DNA from: Otis tarda
Taxonomy: Eukaryota; Chordata; Aves; Otidiformes; Otididae
DNA length: 64,000 bases
Reading direction: 5' to 3'
Assembly (NCBI GenBank): GCA_026413225.1
Contig: CM048557.1
Span: 40,851,371-40,915,370, forward strand
Below, one piece after another: positions 27,101 through 42,100 of the stretch. The notes below the pieces were generated by a model that worked only from the letters and a program-made list of their open reading frames with translations, was not told the DNA's origin and made no database searches. Position 1 is the stretch's first letter; each line of letters opens with the position of its first letter. The position numbers and the translations under genes were made by a program.

Positions 27101-30100
27101 AAGGAATACTTTCTAATCCTTGATACCTTCAAAATCAGTACTGGATGATTTTTCTGGAATATGTGTCAGTATTTTGACATCTGTAGATCTTTACATTCTC
27201 TCTGCTCACCAAAGTGTTTCTTTAAGTACAACTGTATTGTCATAGAATGACACAGAATGATCAAACAAGATGATCTAGTGGCACATTTTGGCCTTACAAT
27301 GAAAGACTTACAGAATGCAACCACAAAATTGCTTGTGTCACAGTTCAGAAACTAAGATGGTCAATTTCCCATTTCAAGGCAGAATTATTTGGTTCACTAT
27401 TCTTTTTCCTACGCATATTCTCTCCCTCTTCAAATTCCTTCTTTTTGAAACATGTAAGCTCCAAGAGTTTCTGACTCAGCATATTTTGTTTCACATCAAA
27501 TCAGTAACCTACTTAATTTTATTATCTACTCTAAAATTAAAATAAATAAATAAAAAGGTTGGGCCATTAAAAAAGTATTTTGTAAAAAATCTACTAATGC
27601 AAGTCATATTAGCAATAACATCTAAACATCTCAGCCAGAAAAACTAAATATTGCCCATTTTTATGAGTACACTGAAGAAATTCATTTAACTGGAGCACAA
27701 GAAGTTTAAAGATCCTGATCAGAAAATCTAGATTTGAAAGCAAATTTAATTCAGGTATAAAACCATTTAGAATCTTATCCTTCCTCATTAAAGAAAGAAA
27801 ATACCTTCTTCTTATTTTTGGAATTAAAACCTGAAACAAATGTAACTATAATTACATCTTTGTCAACTACAACAGCATGTATACATATATGAAAGTTTCA
27901 GCATCCAATACACTATTATCTAAGCATCAGCATTTGATCATCACAATCATTCCACACACTCACACCCTCTTAGTAGGTATTGCAACTCTTGTGTACTATT
28001 GTGAGCAAGTATTCCTTTACTTCTAAATGCTTTTGTCAGCATCTTACCCCATTCTGTTCCATCGCCTGAACTTCGAGCTTCTCCAGCTCCCTCACCATCT
28101 TCAGCTGTCACTAAAAAATCAAACTCTTTCAAAGCTTCCTCAGTATCAGGGTCATCCGTAAGGTCAGCAGCTAAACCTTCATTACCAATCTGCAAGAAGA
28201 CAGACATTTTTCTGCATTTGAATCATGAACAGGTTTGGTTTTTTTTTTTTTCTACTCAAATATTTAGATTAGAAGTGTCATCGATTACTCTCACTGTTTA
28301 CTTGGTTGCAGAGGAAAACATGATATGCAGAAAAAGAAACTAAGATACAGTCAGATCTAGAGCTGCTTATAAAAAAAAAAACACAAAAGAAAAAAGAGTG
28401 CAGTGCGGTCTAGTAACCATTAGAAAATGAAAAGAATACTGACACTAGTTTAGCAACAAAGTTTCCTTTTTGCTTTCTACTTCTATTGCAGTGTTAAGCA
28501 TAAGACTGGAAAATACAGTGCTTTCAGAAAAGTGCCTTTTTACTAGTTCTATCATACCTTCACCTTAAACAAAGTCACCCCCCTACCAAGGCATCAGTGA
28601 AAAATTTTCTTTCATTCTGCAGGTGAAGAAAATTTCCACATAAGGTTACATTATGTTTCTCTGACTTGCACAATATTATAACGTTTTCAGAAAGAGACAA
28701 TTTTTACAAAGATAACTACAAATGATCCTCCTACTTTCTACAAAAAACCAAGTTTTGTCAAGAGTCAAAAAATGAGTGTAACGTCTTGATATGTGATTGG
28801 AGATTTACCTATTAGGTAATCTTTTTATCAGACTATTTACAGCTTTAGAACAAAAAAAAAAAAATTCAACCAATTGCTTGATTAATCTATTTACCCAAAG
28901 TACAAGTTAATACCAAAGGTATGGTGGAAAATCCTTCTTGACAAGTCAAGTTAGGAGATTAAGACTGGCATCAAGTTGAGCTTATGTTGCTAGCTATTCA
29001 AGAACGTTCAATGCAGCCAGAGGGGCGATCATGCTACAGAACACCCTACTGAGCAAGAAGTAGTAAAACTGTCAGTAAAACGCTCAGAAATCAACCTCTC
29101 TACGTAAAGAAACCTCATTGACAGGGAGACTCTTCCAGTACAGGAGAGAAAGAATTAAAAAGGAACAGGTAGTATAGCCTACCCTACCTAGAAATTTGCT
29201 CATAGAATGGAAAACTAAAGAGGAAAACAAAACAGAACAAAACTTAATTGAACCTTAAACAGAAGGTTACTGGAGACAAGTCTCTGCTAGGCTCTTAACA
29301 TATTCAGTAAAAAGCTACATGAAGGAAGAATTAAATATGTATTTGGCATAGAACTAATTTTTTTTTCCCACTATACAGTTTAGTTTCTTCTAAGGAATTG
29401 TCCCTACCTTCTCCAAAATTCAGAAAGGATGCACATCGTATTGTGCTAAATTTAGAATCACAGAATCATAGAATGGTTAGGGTTGGAAGGGACCTTCAAG
29501 GGTCATTGACTCAAAATATGCAGAGAAGCTGAGATGGTCAAATTAGTTCTCTCTTTCAGCAATTAATTGACATTTGCAAACAGGCTAGTTGGTTGTTCTT
29601 AAGTTTTCAAGGTAATATATTAACTAAATCACCAAATTTACCAATAATGCATCTGCTTACAACTCATTCAGATAATGAAGGTACAACAACAAACATTTTA
29701 ACATGACACATATGTAATCATCTGGAAAAAGCATTTTCCTTTTTGAAAGGGATTTCAGATCTATATAAAAAAATTTAAAAACAAGTCTTTTACTTTGTGT
29801 TTCTTATTTATCCGGTGCTTTTCTTTTCCTTCTGCAATATCTTCTATCATGTCACTCTCTTCTTCTTCATCACTATCATCTGCATTTTCTAAGAAGTTAA
29901 ATGTTTCAAGAACATCACCAGAATTCCTACATAAATAAAAATATTAACAGAAAACCTGTTTTACTTACTGAAGGGATTTTAGAATATTAATCAGATTAAA
30001 TGCAATTGATACCTTACAGTTCAAGAGCTTTAAAACTAGCAAAACGACAAGAAATGACTGCATGAAGAAGTCTCTACAGTTGCCTAACTCCTTATTATAA

Positions 30101-33100
30101 AAGCACAACTTAACAGAATCTTTCCCTAAAGTAACAACTCCAAAGTGGTTATGTGATACAAATTCAACTTCAATATACTCTATATTTTCCTGTCTATATT
30201 ATATATGTATAATGTGCAAATATAGAATAATACAATAGTTTGGGTTGTAAGGGACCTTTAAAGGTCATCTAATCCAACGCCCCTGCAAGAAGCGTGGACA
30301 TCTTCAACTGGATCAGGTTGCTCAGAGCCCTGTCCAACCTGGCCTTGAATGTTTCCAGGGATGGGGCATCCACCACCTCTCCGGGCAACCTGTTCCAAGT
30401 GTTCCACCAACCTCACTGTAAAAAAATATTTTTTCTGTATGTAATATAGATATATGTTCCTATGTATAATCAGTTAAGTTAATAATCATTAGTAGTCAGC
30501 TACATTCACAGGTGTTCAGAGACTCTAGAATTGAAAGTTCAATGTGAACTGACCTGTACATATCAATGACTAAGGAAAATAAACTTTATGCATTTTTTTT
30601 TTATCACTTCACTTACCTTTTGATTTCCTGTCCCTTTTGTTTTGATGAAGGAGATTCACCCCCATTGAGGATTTGTTCTAAGTTCTTTGTCTCTACTGAA
30701 CCATTTGGTTCTGAATTGGAGAGCCCAAGCAAAGACCTTACCCGCTGGGAGCGTACATCCAATATTGTATCTGTATAACCTACTTCCTGAAGATACCTAG
30801 ATGCATTAAGAGAAGAAAGAAAGAGGAAAGCATATTTGACAGAAAAGGAAAGAAATTAGTATTGACTGTTAAAAATTAATGCCACTATTCTATCACTTAC
30901 AGAAAATAAGCTTCATTGCTATCCATCTCATATGGAAAACATACTCCATACTGCCTAAAGCTCAAGACTACAAAGTGCTGAAAAATGAACCACTATTTGT
31001 GATCTCAATTATTCTGTTTCACAGAGTAAGCATATATACAGCTCCTCATACTTCACAGAAAAGTTTGAAGACACCAATATTCAACAATGTTACTTACTGT
31101 CTTAGTAACTGTCTGCCTTGCTTCCAGGTCAACTGGCTATTTTGAGGTACTGCAGGAACCTCCGTATCTTTGGTTTCTTCTGAAAGAGTGTCATAGTTTG
31201 GTGAGTGGTTTTGTTCTGTGGAGTTTTTTTTGTTTTGTTCTTGTTTTTAAAGTCAATTTAATTTTTACAAGACACAAACTAAAACCAAACCTTAAAAAAA
31301 AAGTGCTTTAAATTATATGCAGTCTTATGCAGTGTTTTTTTAGTTTAAAACATTTTTTCCTCATTCTTTGCTGAAGCATTAAGCAAATAATTTAACAGAA
31401 CAGAATCAGCTAGAAAAAGAACTAGAAAAATATTTAACTTGCATACAAAATAAACCCTTGGCCTGATCAGCTGAAGTGTTACTGCTAAGAAAACAGGCTG
31501 TATCTCTTTCAAAAAGCAGAGCTACTTAGGAAGTAAAATAAGAGAAGCAGTGACATATATCAGCTCTGAGAGAAAACACAGGTATCAAGTTTAACACAAA
31601 TGCCCTTAGTTTACTATCAACAATTAAAAACTAGATCCACTGCACTTTTACTGTGGCAGAGACTATAAAACACAGTACAAACTAACAGTTTAAGACTTAA
31701 CATCTAACTTATACTTCCTTTAAACACATACAAAAAATCCCATCAAGCAAGAAATATGAAAATGATCTCTAGATTCAATTGGATATAAAAGTACCCAAAA
31801 TGTGGCACTTCTAAAGCAGAAAACAAACAAAACCAACACGGTGCGGGGAGAATAAAAATCCACAGATCACAATTTTAAGGCACATTACACAAATACAGGC
31901 CAACAGACTGTCTTCCCAAAGACCTACTTTTCAAATGAAGCCACATGCAATTCTGCTTATTAAATAGTCCAATGTTATTATGAAAAATGCTTTCCTTTAT
32001 CTGCAATATTGTGAAGAACAAAACTGTCATGATCAACTTTATATCCACATTGCAAAATCAGATGCACTCCAGAGTACCAATAAAGATAACCTAATTTTTC
32101 TCTTATGACTTTTCCCCTTGATTTAAGATAAAAACAGAAGCTCAACTTTTTTCCAGGCCAATGCAGTGCAGTACAATTTTTTTCTCCTCATTCTTTAAAA
32201 ACTAGCATCCTATAAAAGCACTCAAAAGCAACAGTATTTATTCTCTTTATTCTGCCCTGACACCTTCCTTTTGGGTGGATGGCACAACAGCAAAAAAAAA
32301 AAAAGCATTAAATCCTTCAAGAAGGGGTATTATAAGAAATAATGAGAAACCGTAGCTGATTAAGTAACTATTTAAAGCTTTCTTCGACATTCAGAGCTCT
32401 TTCAAAAAAAAAGGAAAGGTCAATTAATTTTGATTTTCAGATTGAATAATATATACCCAATATCAAACCTTTCCTAGATATCTTCTCTATAACATACCTA
32501 AGGGAGGGTGAGTTGAAGAATGAAATCTGCAATAAATTGACCAGAGCAAATCTAGAACAGTGTATAAATAAATCATACTAGAACAAGCTATTGTAAAAAA
32601 GTTACCTGATTCAAAAGTTGGCATTTTCAAGTCACCTTGGTTCAATTCTGTGCCGTATTTTAATTTATGATATTTTGCCCTGAAAAAAGTATGCATATGT
32701 TCAACAAATTAGCATACATTACTTTTATCACTTCAAACATGCTATTCCCATTTAGAACAACCATATTAACACAATTTATCCAAATAAAACTGTTGTGATC
32801 ATTACTGCATCATACTGTTATTTCTAGTCTTTCAAGAATACAGTTTTGAAATAACCTTCTTACAATTATTCAGAATTATCAAATAACTTACCTATGAGTG
32901 TTTAGTATGCTTACTCAGAATGCGAGTTTCTTCACGTGTGCCACCTACTGAGTGAACCTTTCAAAAACCAGGAGGTTCAACTATTTAACTGCTTACTTTT
33001 TCAGCTGTAGCACTGTCACAGGTAACCAATTGCACTACAATGAACGAACCTCACATTTGAGATTCCTGTCTATTTGCCACCTTCAACTTCCACTTCAGTT

Positions 33101-36100
33101 TCTCTCCTGCTCTGTCTTTGCTTATGACAAAGATCGTTCCCTCTGAAGAATGATGTTACACTGCCACATTCCCTCATCATGTATTCTCCTACTGATTTTC
33201 TCTTCCTCATTGACTGGAGGCTTAGCTTTCAATTCCTGCTCAGTCCACGTATGCAAACATATCTCACTCCTTCCCATCTCCTGATCTCTGATCCCCTATC
33301 CTCTCCTTCTCTGACATGTTTAAAAAAATCAGTCTTGGTGATATTATTTCCATAAGCCTTCCAAATCTTATTCTCTACTCAAGTTGCTCCCAATTTTAAA
33401 GAGTACTCTCAAATATGAAACTTTTTGAGAAAAGATACATAACGGAACATGTGTTGGACAAAGCCAAGGATTTCTAACAAATCTTATTCTCAAATGGCTG
33501 AGTCACTGCTGCAAGTTTTTCCAAATTGAAAGTAAAACTTAATCTCAAATGCTGCCTGACATATTTGATGGTATAGAAGATTTTCTTCTACATTACAGAA
33601 ATGTCTGCTAAAACTGCAATTAAGAACAGTCTCATTAACAAACTGTCAGTAGATGGCACTACTGACCCTTTATAGTAAGATAAAATCCCACATTTCATAG
33701 CGATTACATTGTAACTGAAAAATTGTAAGACTCTTGAAGACTAGGTATTTGTGTGACCTGAATTTGACTGCCAATTAAATAGAAGAATATTTTTTTGAAT
33801 TATTTGTGACTATATTAATATTTCATCCATGCTTTAGTAAGACTGTCTACCCTAGGTGCTCTCTTTAAACTGAGAGACAAAGCTTTGTTCCACATTGTAA
33901 TAGGGCAGTGTTCCACCAAGCTTTCCAGAAAGTGCACATATTATGATTTATATACCCTGTAAAGTACTGTACATTTGGGGCTTAAAAATAACTAAGAAAT
34001 TGTTAAATAAAGCTGAAATGTTTTTGCTCAATTTATAAGTGAAGCCAATAAAACACTGTAATTTAAAAGCCAACCAAAATTTGTTCAATTTAGAGCTGTG
34101 GCAAATACTATTTAGGAGCAGTTGTTCCACTTTGGAGCTACAATTTCAAAACATTAATTAAAATTCTGCTTTAATCGTTCATTAGAAAAGATAATGAGGT
34201 ATCTGATCTAAAATTATACCAACGAATACAAACAAGCCAAAATGTTGCTGCATGTAATGAGATCAGTTGTGTCCTTCACATCACTGCTGACGCTCAACTT
34301 CAATTTTACTGTAAGAAATTAATCTTATTAAACTCCAATAAACTATATATTTGCACATGTATTCCTCTTATTGTCACACCAAGGGTAATTATTACATATC
34401 TTAAAAATCACTAACAGGCTACACTGTTGTTGACAAGTCTGTGACGTTACTCCCCCACACCACACAGTAATTGAATTCTACAAGAGGCATCTTTTGAATC
34501 CTTTGAGTATTGATTTGCTATTCTTCTAAGGCTAGGTTTCCACACACGAAAAAACAAGAAGAGGAAAAACAATGTCCTAAGCTGATTTAACTGCTTGCTG
34601 CTATTTAACTGTTGAATCCTACCACTCAGTTGCAACGATATAAGCCAGCTGCAGCCCAAACCCCATGAAGTCAAAATATAGCCACAGTTTTATGATCTCA
34701 GCAACTGTTATTAATTTAAACACAGCACTATGCTAATGAACCTTGGAGTAGAGTGGCTCAGAGTACTCAAGAGAAGTCTGGCTGGGTCTGCAAAGCACCA
34801 TAAGGGATTATCCACGGGCTGCAAACAAAAAATCCCATTCATATAACTACTTAAGGCCTAGTTTTATTACAAAAATTCATATAGAACTACAAAATATTTA
34901 AGGACATTAAAATAATAAACAGCATTTTACTTCTCTAAAACATTATCACACCTCTTGCACACATACTTAAGAGACAAATACTAGAAATATCAAGCTATTT
35001 TGTAACTACTACTGCATTTTATTTAATCTTACACACTAATCTCCTGTTTCATACCCTTTTTCTGAGAAGTCAGTACAGTCATCACTGTCTGAATGAGTTT
35101 GGTTTTGACTCCCTATAATCTGATATTTCACTGCATGAAACTTTTTGACAGCGTCAGGGAGTTGGCAACAAGAGGAGGAGAAAGGGGGCAGAGGGAATCA
35201 GATACAACACTGAAAATTGCTGTCAACAGGTTTCAGATCTGAATTTCTTTTGCTTTGGGGGTAGTTTCTTTTCATTAGTTGTGATTCTTCACGCAGAGGA
35301 ACAATGGCAAAAAAAATAACATCTATTATCCTGAACTCTTCATTCAGTGCAACAATCAAGAAACTAACGTCCTGCCATTCTTGAATGATGGACTGATAAG
35401 TCAGTACCTGCTTGCTTTCCTTAGCAAATCCATAACACTTCAGCAATTAGAGCCTCTTAAAACTAGTGGCCATTTGTAGCAAAAAATAACAGAAAGCTTC
35501 CTTGTTGCCTTCCACACATTCACCAATCAACCCCACAGTTTCAGTTCCCGTTTTTAGCAATCTTCATGACAATTCTGGCTGGGACTTAAGCAAGGATTTT
35601 CCTCTTGAGAAGCATGTAGTGTTGGCTTGTACTCGCTAGCCGCAAGAACTAACACGAACTCTATGTTTCTGCTATTCTGCTTCTCTTGTACATATGATTA
35701 CAAGTTTTTCGCCCATCAGATGAATTTTGGAATTTCATGGGAAGTCAAAATATAAAAGGTAGTTGCATTTCAGCAGCAAGCAGGAAGGAGGTTTCACCAA
35801 TGCCATTCATCTTCAAATTCTACATTCTATGATGTAACTACCTGCCTCTGATGTACCTCAAGAAGGAAGCAACCCTCACAGTCTGACAGTGTGCATCTGC
35901 ACAAAGTCTCTATGTGCAGCACACAGAGTTTATTATTGTCAAAACAACCATGTTTTCCTCCAACTTTAGAAAGTTACTTATACCCAAGACGCTTAGGTCT
36001 GCCATACACACATTATTCCTTTGACATGTTCAATGTTCTTTAAAGGAAGAGTACACACACCCAAACACTTTGCATACTTTTCATCTGCCTTGAACCCAGA

Positions 36101-39100
36101 GCGACTTGCACATTACAGGTATGATATAACAACATAACTTTCAGTCTTACACTGATTGGAAACTTTGAGTTACTTTCCATTGCGAGGACAAGGCTGAACA
36201 AAGAAATAGATCCTTTTGGTCTATTGCTTCACCAGAAAACACATGATGTGCCAATACAGCTTCCTGTATGAACGTAAGCTGTTTTCGGAAGCACCTTTAT
36301 ACTTCACACAGAGGTATGTAGCTATCCTTGTCAAAATACTAGTTTTTAATATGAAACCAACTAATCAAAATTATTTCTGTATTAGTCACTTACTCACAGT
36401 ACCACTTCATAATGTAAAATATACTTGGACATACTTACTCTTGGATGACTAACATAAAAGTGTCCAGGTGAAGCCTCACTACACTTTGCTACAAAATTTT
36501 AACTTTCTCTGGCAGGAATGTTCCCCTTAAAACAAAATAAACAAATATAAGCTACCTATTTTGTTGCCTGATCCTAAAGATGTTTAGACTGTTGGAGTCA
36601 GCTACTTTTTTAAGAACAATGCAAGAACTGAGTCTGCTATTCAAAGTGGAGGCACATGACAAGATTATTTTCCTAGTGTAACTACTAATTTTGGTCAAAT
36701 TAAATAGCCAGGCAACAGAAGAGCACATAGGTTTGAAGGACATTAGTCTGCATGGACGGAACAGAATTTTAACTCTGAAAGCCTTAAATTAATGCTACAG
36801 AAAATGCACCCACTGAGACTAGAAATTCTAGCATCTACCACACAAAAAAAGCAATACTTAAAAATGTAATACTGACTTTTAAAGGATTCTGTTCTGCCAC
36901 ACAATATAGTTTGCAGCATGCAACACATACAAAATGGTTGTAGAGCATCAACAGAATTTTTCATCCTTTCAAGTTTAATATGACTGAAGAGCAATTAAAG
37001 GCACAGCAATAAGATATAAACACTTTTGAACATTTATTCTTATTTAGTATACTGTTACTCTAACTCAGAAAAGGGAAACTGTACGATTTGAACTTTCTGT
37101 GTTTAAGATTCGAGTCCAAACAATTTGAAAATTATGCTTTTTTTTTTTAGCAGACACTGAAGTTTAACAGAGAACATAGTGTAAGGATGACCAACTATAA
37201 AGACACTTTACATAAAGTAATGTACAATCATCTAGTAAAGTTTACATAACATGATAGAACTCCTTTTAGGCTGTAAAGTCTTCCAGGTCAGATAAAAGCT
37301 GAGTAATTTGTATACCTACCTTTCTTGTTTTAATGCATATTCTAACATTTTTATTCTTCTCACTAAATCTTTCTTCAAATTTTCTTGACCCTTTCTTTCC
37401 CCTTGTAAAAACGCTATCCGAGCCTGAAAACACACAAAAAAAAGGAAAACAAATTTTATTCCATTCTGTTCCCAAAACAAAGCAATGAAGTCTGGCTCTG
37501 AAGGGGAAAAAACAAACAAACCTGCTTAAACTACTTTGTATTAGTAACTTCAGTCATTAAAAACAAAAATATTTCTGCACTAGAGATCAAGTATTATTTT
37601 CTGTTCATAAGTGTTGGGGGTTTTGCCTTAAAATAAAGGCATTAAAGTTAATATAGTAACTCTAAAAGAAGGCACAAACAGTAATTATATTAAACATTTT
37701 AATATATGCACATTTTTGTCCTTACAGCATTGTTAGCATAAATTGTTATACATCATCTTCCAAACCCAAAGTCATATTCAAATAGGTACATAGCATACCT
37801 TTAAGCAATTTAGCTTTTAATACCAGTATATTGAACACATTAAGAAATGGATACATTAATTCAACTACAGAATTTACAAATCCATTATACAGGGAACAAC
37901 TATGTTCTATGGATTCACATTTTACTTACTACTGAAGACAGTTGAAGGTTAGAATATCACAGGAGAATTGGTTTAGTGTGCTGTTCTAGATGGAGAAAAA
38001 TAAAGTTTTGTTTTGTTTTGTTTTTTTTTTAAAAAGCATCATACTACCCACCTAACCTGCAAAGAAGCAATCAAGCTTCCTACTTGCCTGCCAACCTAGT
38101 AGATAACAATAAACGAAGTAACACATACAAGCTATCTCAACTAGTGCAAAAGGTCTAGTGGAAAACTTTAAAGTAGTTGAAAAATAAAGATAAGTTCGTT
38201 GAGAAAAAAGTAGTCTCTTCACTACAAAGTAAAAGGGCTTGTATTTTGTCTTTTGCAAGCCAAAATCCCAGTGAAGATAAGGGAATTTGCAGATGCAAAG
38301 ATACAATTCAAACAGTTTTAATATTCAATATTAATATTCAATAGTCATCATTTCAGGAAAACACAAACTCATTTGTCTTCATTATTACTTTATATTGACT
38401 GAAGTCATTGGGTAGCTATTCAAGACAAGATTCAATATAAAATTTTATTGGAAAAGAGATTAAAAAATACAGAATAAGGACAGTAGAGACCACACTGCTC
38501 TACAGAGCTTAAAATCAACAAGACAATTTATTCATGGAGGCACAATTAAAAAAAAAAGGTAGAGCTACAATTGGCACCTAATCTGTCCTTGAAGATTTTT
38601 TTAAAGGCAATGGTTGTACATTTTTATTACTCTCAGTGATTAGAGCCTGAAATAGTTTAACCAGGAGCACAGCATTCTTGCATTGCTCCTTTCTCAAGAC
38701 TAAGTGATATCACCACACAAAACTTCACACATCAGTCCTGATTTTAGCCCCTCTGGCCCTGTGCTCCACGGTAAACCAAATTAAAATCTTTTACTTTGTA
38801 TTAGCTAACGATTTAATCAATGAAAATTTAAAATCCTAGTGAGAACAAAGCAGTTATCAGTATTGCAGTTTAAAGTCTGTCATGAAAGCACTCTCAACTA
38901 ACCACTGCTGCTTGGTAAGAAAGTAACACACCAAACAATGCATGGCAATAGAGAAGGAAAGAAAAAAAACCAAACCAGGAAAGGAAAACCAGGAAAGGAA
39001 ACCAAACCAGACTTTGTAATGATTGCACAGATATTTCAAGACAAAAGGTAGAGATCAAGATGCAGAATCAGCTACTTTAAACAGTAGGCTCCCAATGGGA

Positions 39101-42100
39101 GTTGAACAAACCCAACAACTATACTCAACTGCAATTATGTTACTTAGATTCTAAAAAATACTATAAAACTTACTCTAACCAGATAGAAAGTTAACAGTCT
39201 TCTAGAAAAAAAACACAATTATACATAATTTGCACTCCTCTAGTATATAAGGCAGCAAATAATCAGATAATTTCACAAGTCCAACTTGTTATCCCCATTT
39301 TCACTAGTCAAGGATAAGAAATTGGAAAGTATACAGTGTCCTTACACATAAATATAAAAGCACACATAAAATAGTTATAAAAGTAGGTTTGTTTTGTTTT
39401 TTCTTTTAAAAAAAAAACGCAGTATGTTACATGCACACATGTGCAACATCATACTTCAAACATCTGGAAGTTACTGCATGCACACAGACTGTTTTTATAA
39501 AAATAAAACCAAAACTAAATACTTTGACAATTATCATCTAAGGAAGGTTATGAAAGCGCTTATGCTCCCTGACTTGAATGCAGTTCTCAACTCTTTCCAA
39601 AACTGAGGTCTTCTGTAAGCTGTAGTCTTCTCCCCTTCTATTAGAGCGAGCACCCTTTTACAACTATTTGACAAATCTTAGTTGCCAGCTGCAGCTGTTG
39701 GGCCTTAACTTCATCCTCAGTTTGCTGATAATGGAGAGGAAAACAATATAGCTGTGATCATCCACAGAGGGATGCATCTGCCTCCTAAATGCTCACAGCC
39801 AAGCTATTTCCTTCTGGAAATACTTCTGGAGTACTCAGCCAAGCAGAATCAAGTCTCTTGACTCAAGCATCCAGAGAAGGGCAATGAACCTGGTGAGGGG
39901 TCTGGAGAACAAGTCTTATGAGGAGCGGCTGAGGGAACTGGGATTGTTTATTCTAGAGAAAAGGAGGCTGAGGGGAGACCTCATTGCTCTCTATAACTAC
40001 CTGAACGGAGGTTGTAGGGAGGCAGTTCTTGGTCTCTTCTCCCAAATAACTTGTGATAGGACAAAAGGAAATAGCCTCAAGTTGCACCAGGGTTTGATAT
40101 TAGGAAACAATTCTTTACTGAAAGACTGACCAGGAATTGGAACTGGCTGCCCAGGGAAGTGGTGGAGTCACCATTCCTGGAGGTGTTCAAAGAACACGTA
40201 GCCGTTGCACTTCAGGACATAGTTTAGTAGGCATGGTGGTGTTGGGTTGATGGCTCGACTTGATGATCTTGGAGGTCTTTTCCAACCCTAAGATTCTATG
40301 ATTCTATATCACTCGGTATTGCCTAGATCTCATACTTTTCAATCAGACAGGTTAATGAGCTAAGTGATCTTGAGAAGCAATATACTACAGAAATAATGTT
40401 GTTAAAAAAAACCAAACAAAACCAAACAGAACCCCAAAATCCACTCTACAAAGAAGCCCTCAAAATTTTTTTTGATAGACAATAGTATTTATAACAATCT
40501 TCACAGGGTCTAAAAGGTTGAACAGAAAGGTTTCCACATAAGAACGCACTTAGTAGCTGAGTTTTTGACATTTTTGTCAATATTAGCAGACTTCTTACAG
40601 CATCACTTTCCGTAGTTGCTTATATACATGTGACTGATTTTAGGTTTTTTTTTTCTTCCTCCACTGTAACCATCACATAGTTAAAACCTAACCGAAGCTA
40701 TCTATGCAGAAGAGCTTGATCTTCAGAAATATGGAGAACCAATTTAGACTTTAGGAACACTTACTCATCAAGATCCTCAACACAAAACCAAGAATAAGAT
40801 CACTGTAGATTTGCTGTATAAATTACATTAATCAACTTGCTTCCTTAAGTCTTGAACTCAGAAATGAAGGGTGTCAAAACTATCACTTGATATATCGCAT
40901 GACTATGAGCCCTAAGAATTAACACACAATTTCCCAACACCGACTTCTCTGAAGAGCAGTAAATCTCAGGTTAAATAAGAACAGATAAAGTAAACAGATC
41001 AGTCTGCCTCAGGGTTGTTGTACTAACTTAGGTTTAATGCACAAACACTTAAGAAATGCTCTCTATGTAATACAGCTTTCTCAAACCTTAGACATTCCTT
41101 TCCTTTGAAACAACTCTCAGGAGAGCTAGACTTGATATGATGACTATACTGATGATTAAAGATTGATTTGCTCTAAACTTGGGACACGAAATGGCAGAGA
41201 ACAATTTGGTACTCACCTTCCTTCCCTTCCACCCAGTTACAACAGAATTCTTTCCGCTGTCTTAAACCAATTTGTAAGTCCCCAGGCTGATACTAAGAGG
41301 AGCAACCCTCCTTCTCTTATTTCCATTCTCTCTATTGAGCTGACTTAGCTGCTTCTGCTGCCACACATTAAGTCTACTGAGGAAATCATTCTATTTATTT
41401 TTTACTTAGTTCTGAATTACATCAGTTTCCTGATCCTAATCTGTATAGCCATGGGAGTATTTAGGCTGGCACAAGGGATGCAAACAGGATACTGAAGTAA
41501 CAGCTCCTTTCAGTGACAACAGAGTCTTGGATCAGCCTAAATTGACCATGATATCATAACCTGCGTGTCCAGGGGACAAGAGTCCCAAAACCAAAAGCAG
41601 ACACTAACAAAGTCAAATACAGGACAAGCTCTAACTCTTTTAAATTACAAATTCAATCAAAATGTATTTTTAAAGTGTATTAACAAGACTATTTCTTAAG
41701 GGGGAGAAAACATTACTTTACAGAATATGTATCAAAAACTAGTTCTGTAAGCAAAAACATGACCTTCCATGGCTTTAAAAAAAAAATACTGCTGAATTCA
41801 GTTGTGTACAGATTCTGTTAAAATATTTTTCCCCACAGACAGGGCTATGCTTCAGATTCTTCAAATGAGCTCAACCAGTAGCCTCTTTTGCAGGGCAGAT
41901 TCTTCCTCGTTTACCATAGTGTCCATTTCCGTATTTACAGTATTTTCATGTATCTCCGAGATCCACTACCTTTCTACAGAATTCAGTGACACTTGATAAC
42001 TCTGGTCTCCCTCTACACCTTGGCTCTCAGCTGTAAATAAGAGTACCGTCACATGAACTTGCCCAGTTTTATTATGAAAGTGAATTCAGAGAGCTCAGAG

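Noticed and set aside
27236-27300. catagaatgacacagaatgatc, reminiscent of the CR1 tail
   Set aside because: Only the tail-like motif matches; the following bases do not continue into the conserved CR1 3' region.
39884-40129. An 81-codon plus-strand frame ([20 protein letters not shown] and onward)
   Set aside because: This is the decayed reverse-transcriptase-end remnant inside a truncated CR1, not an independent gene.
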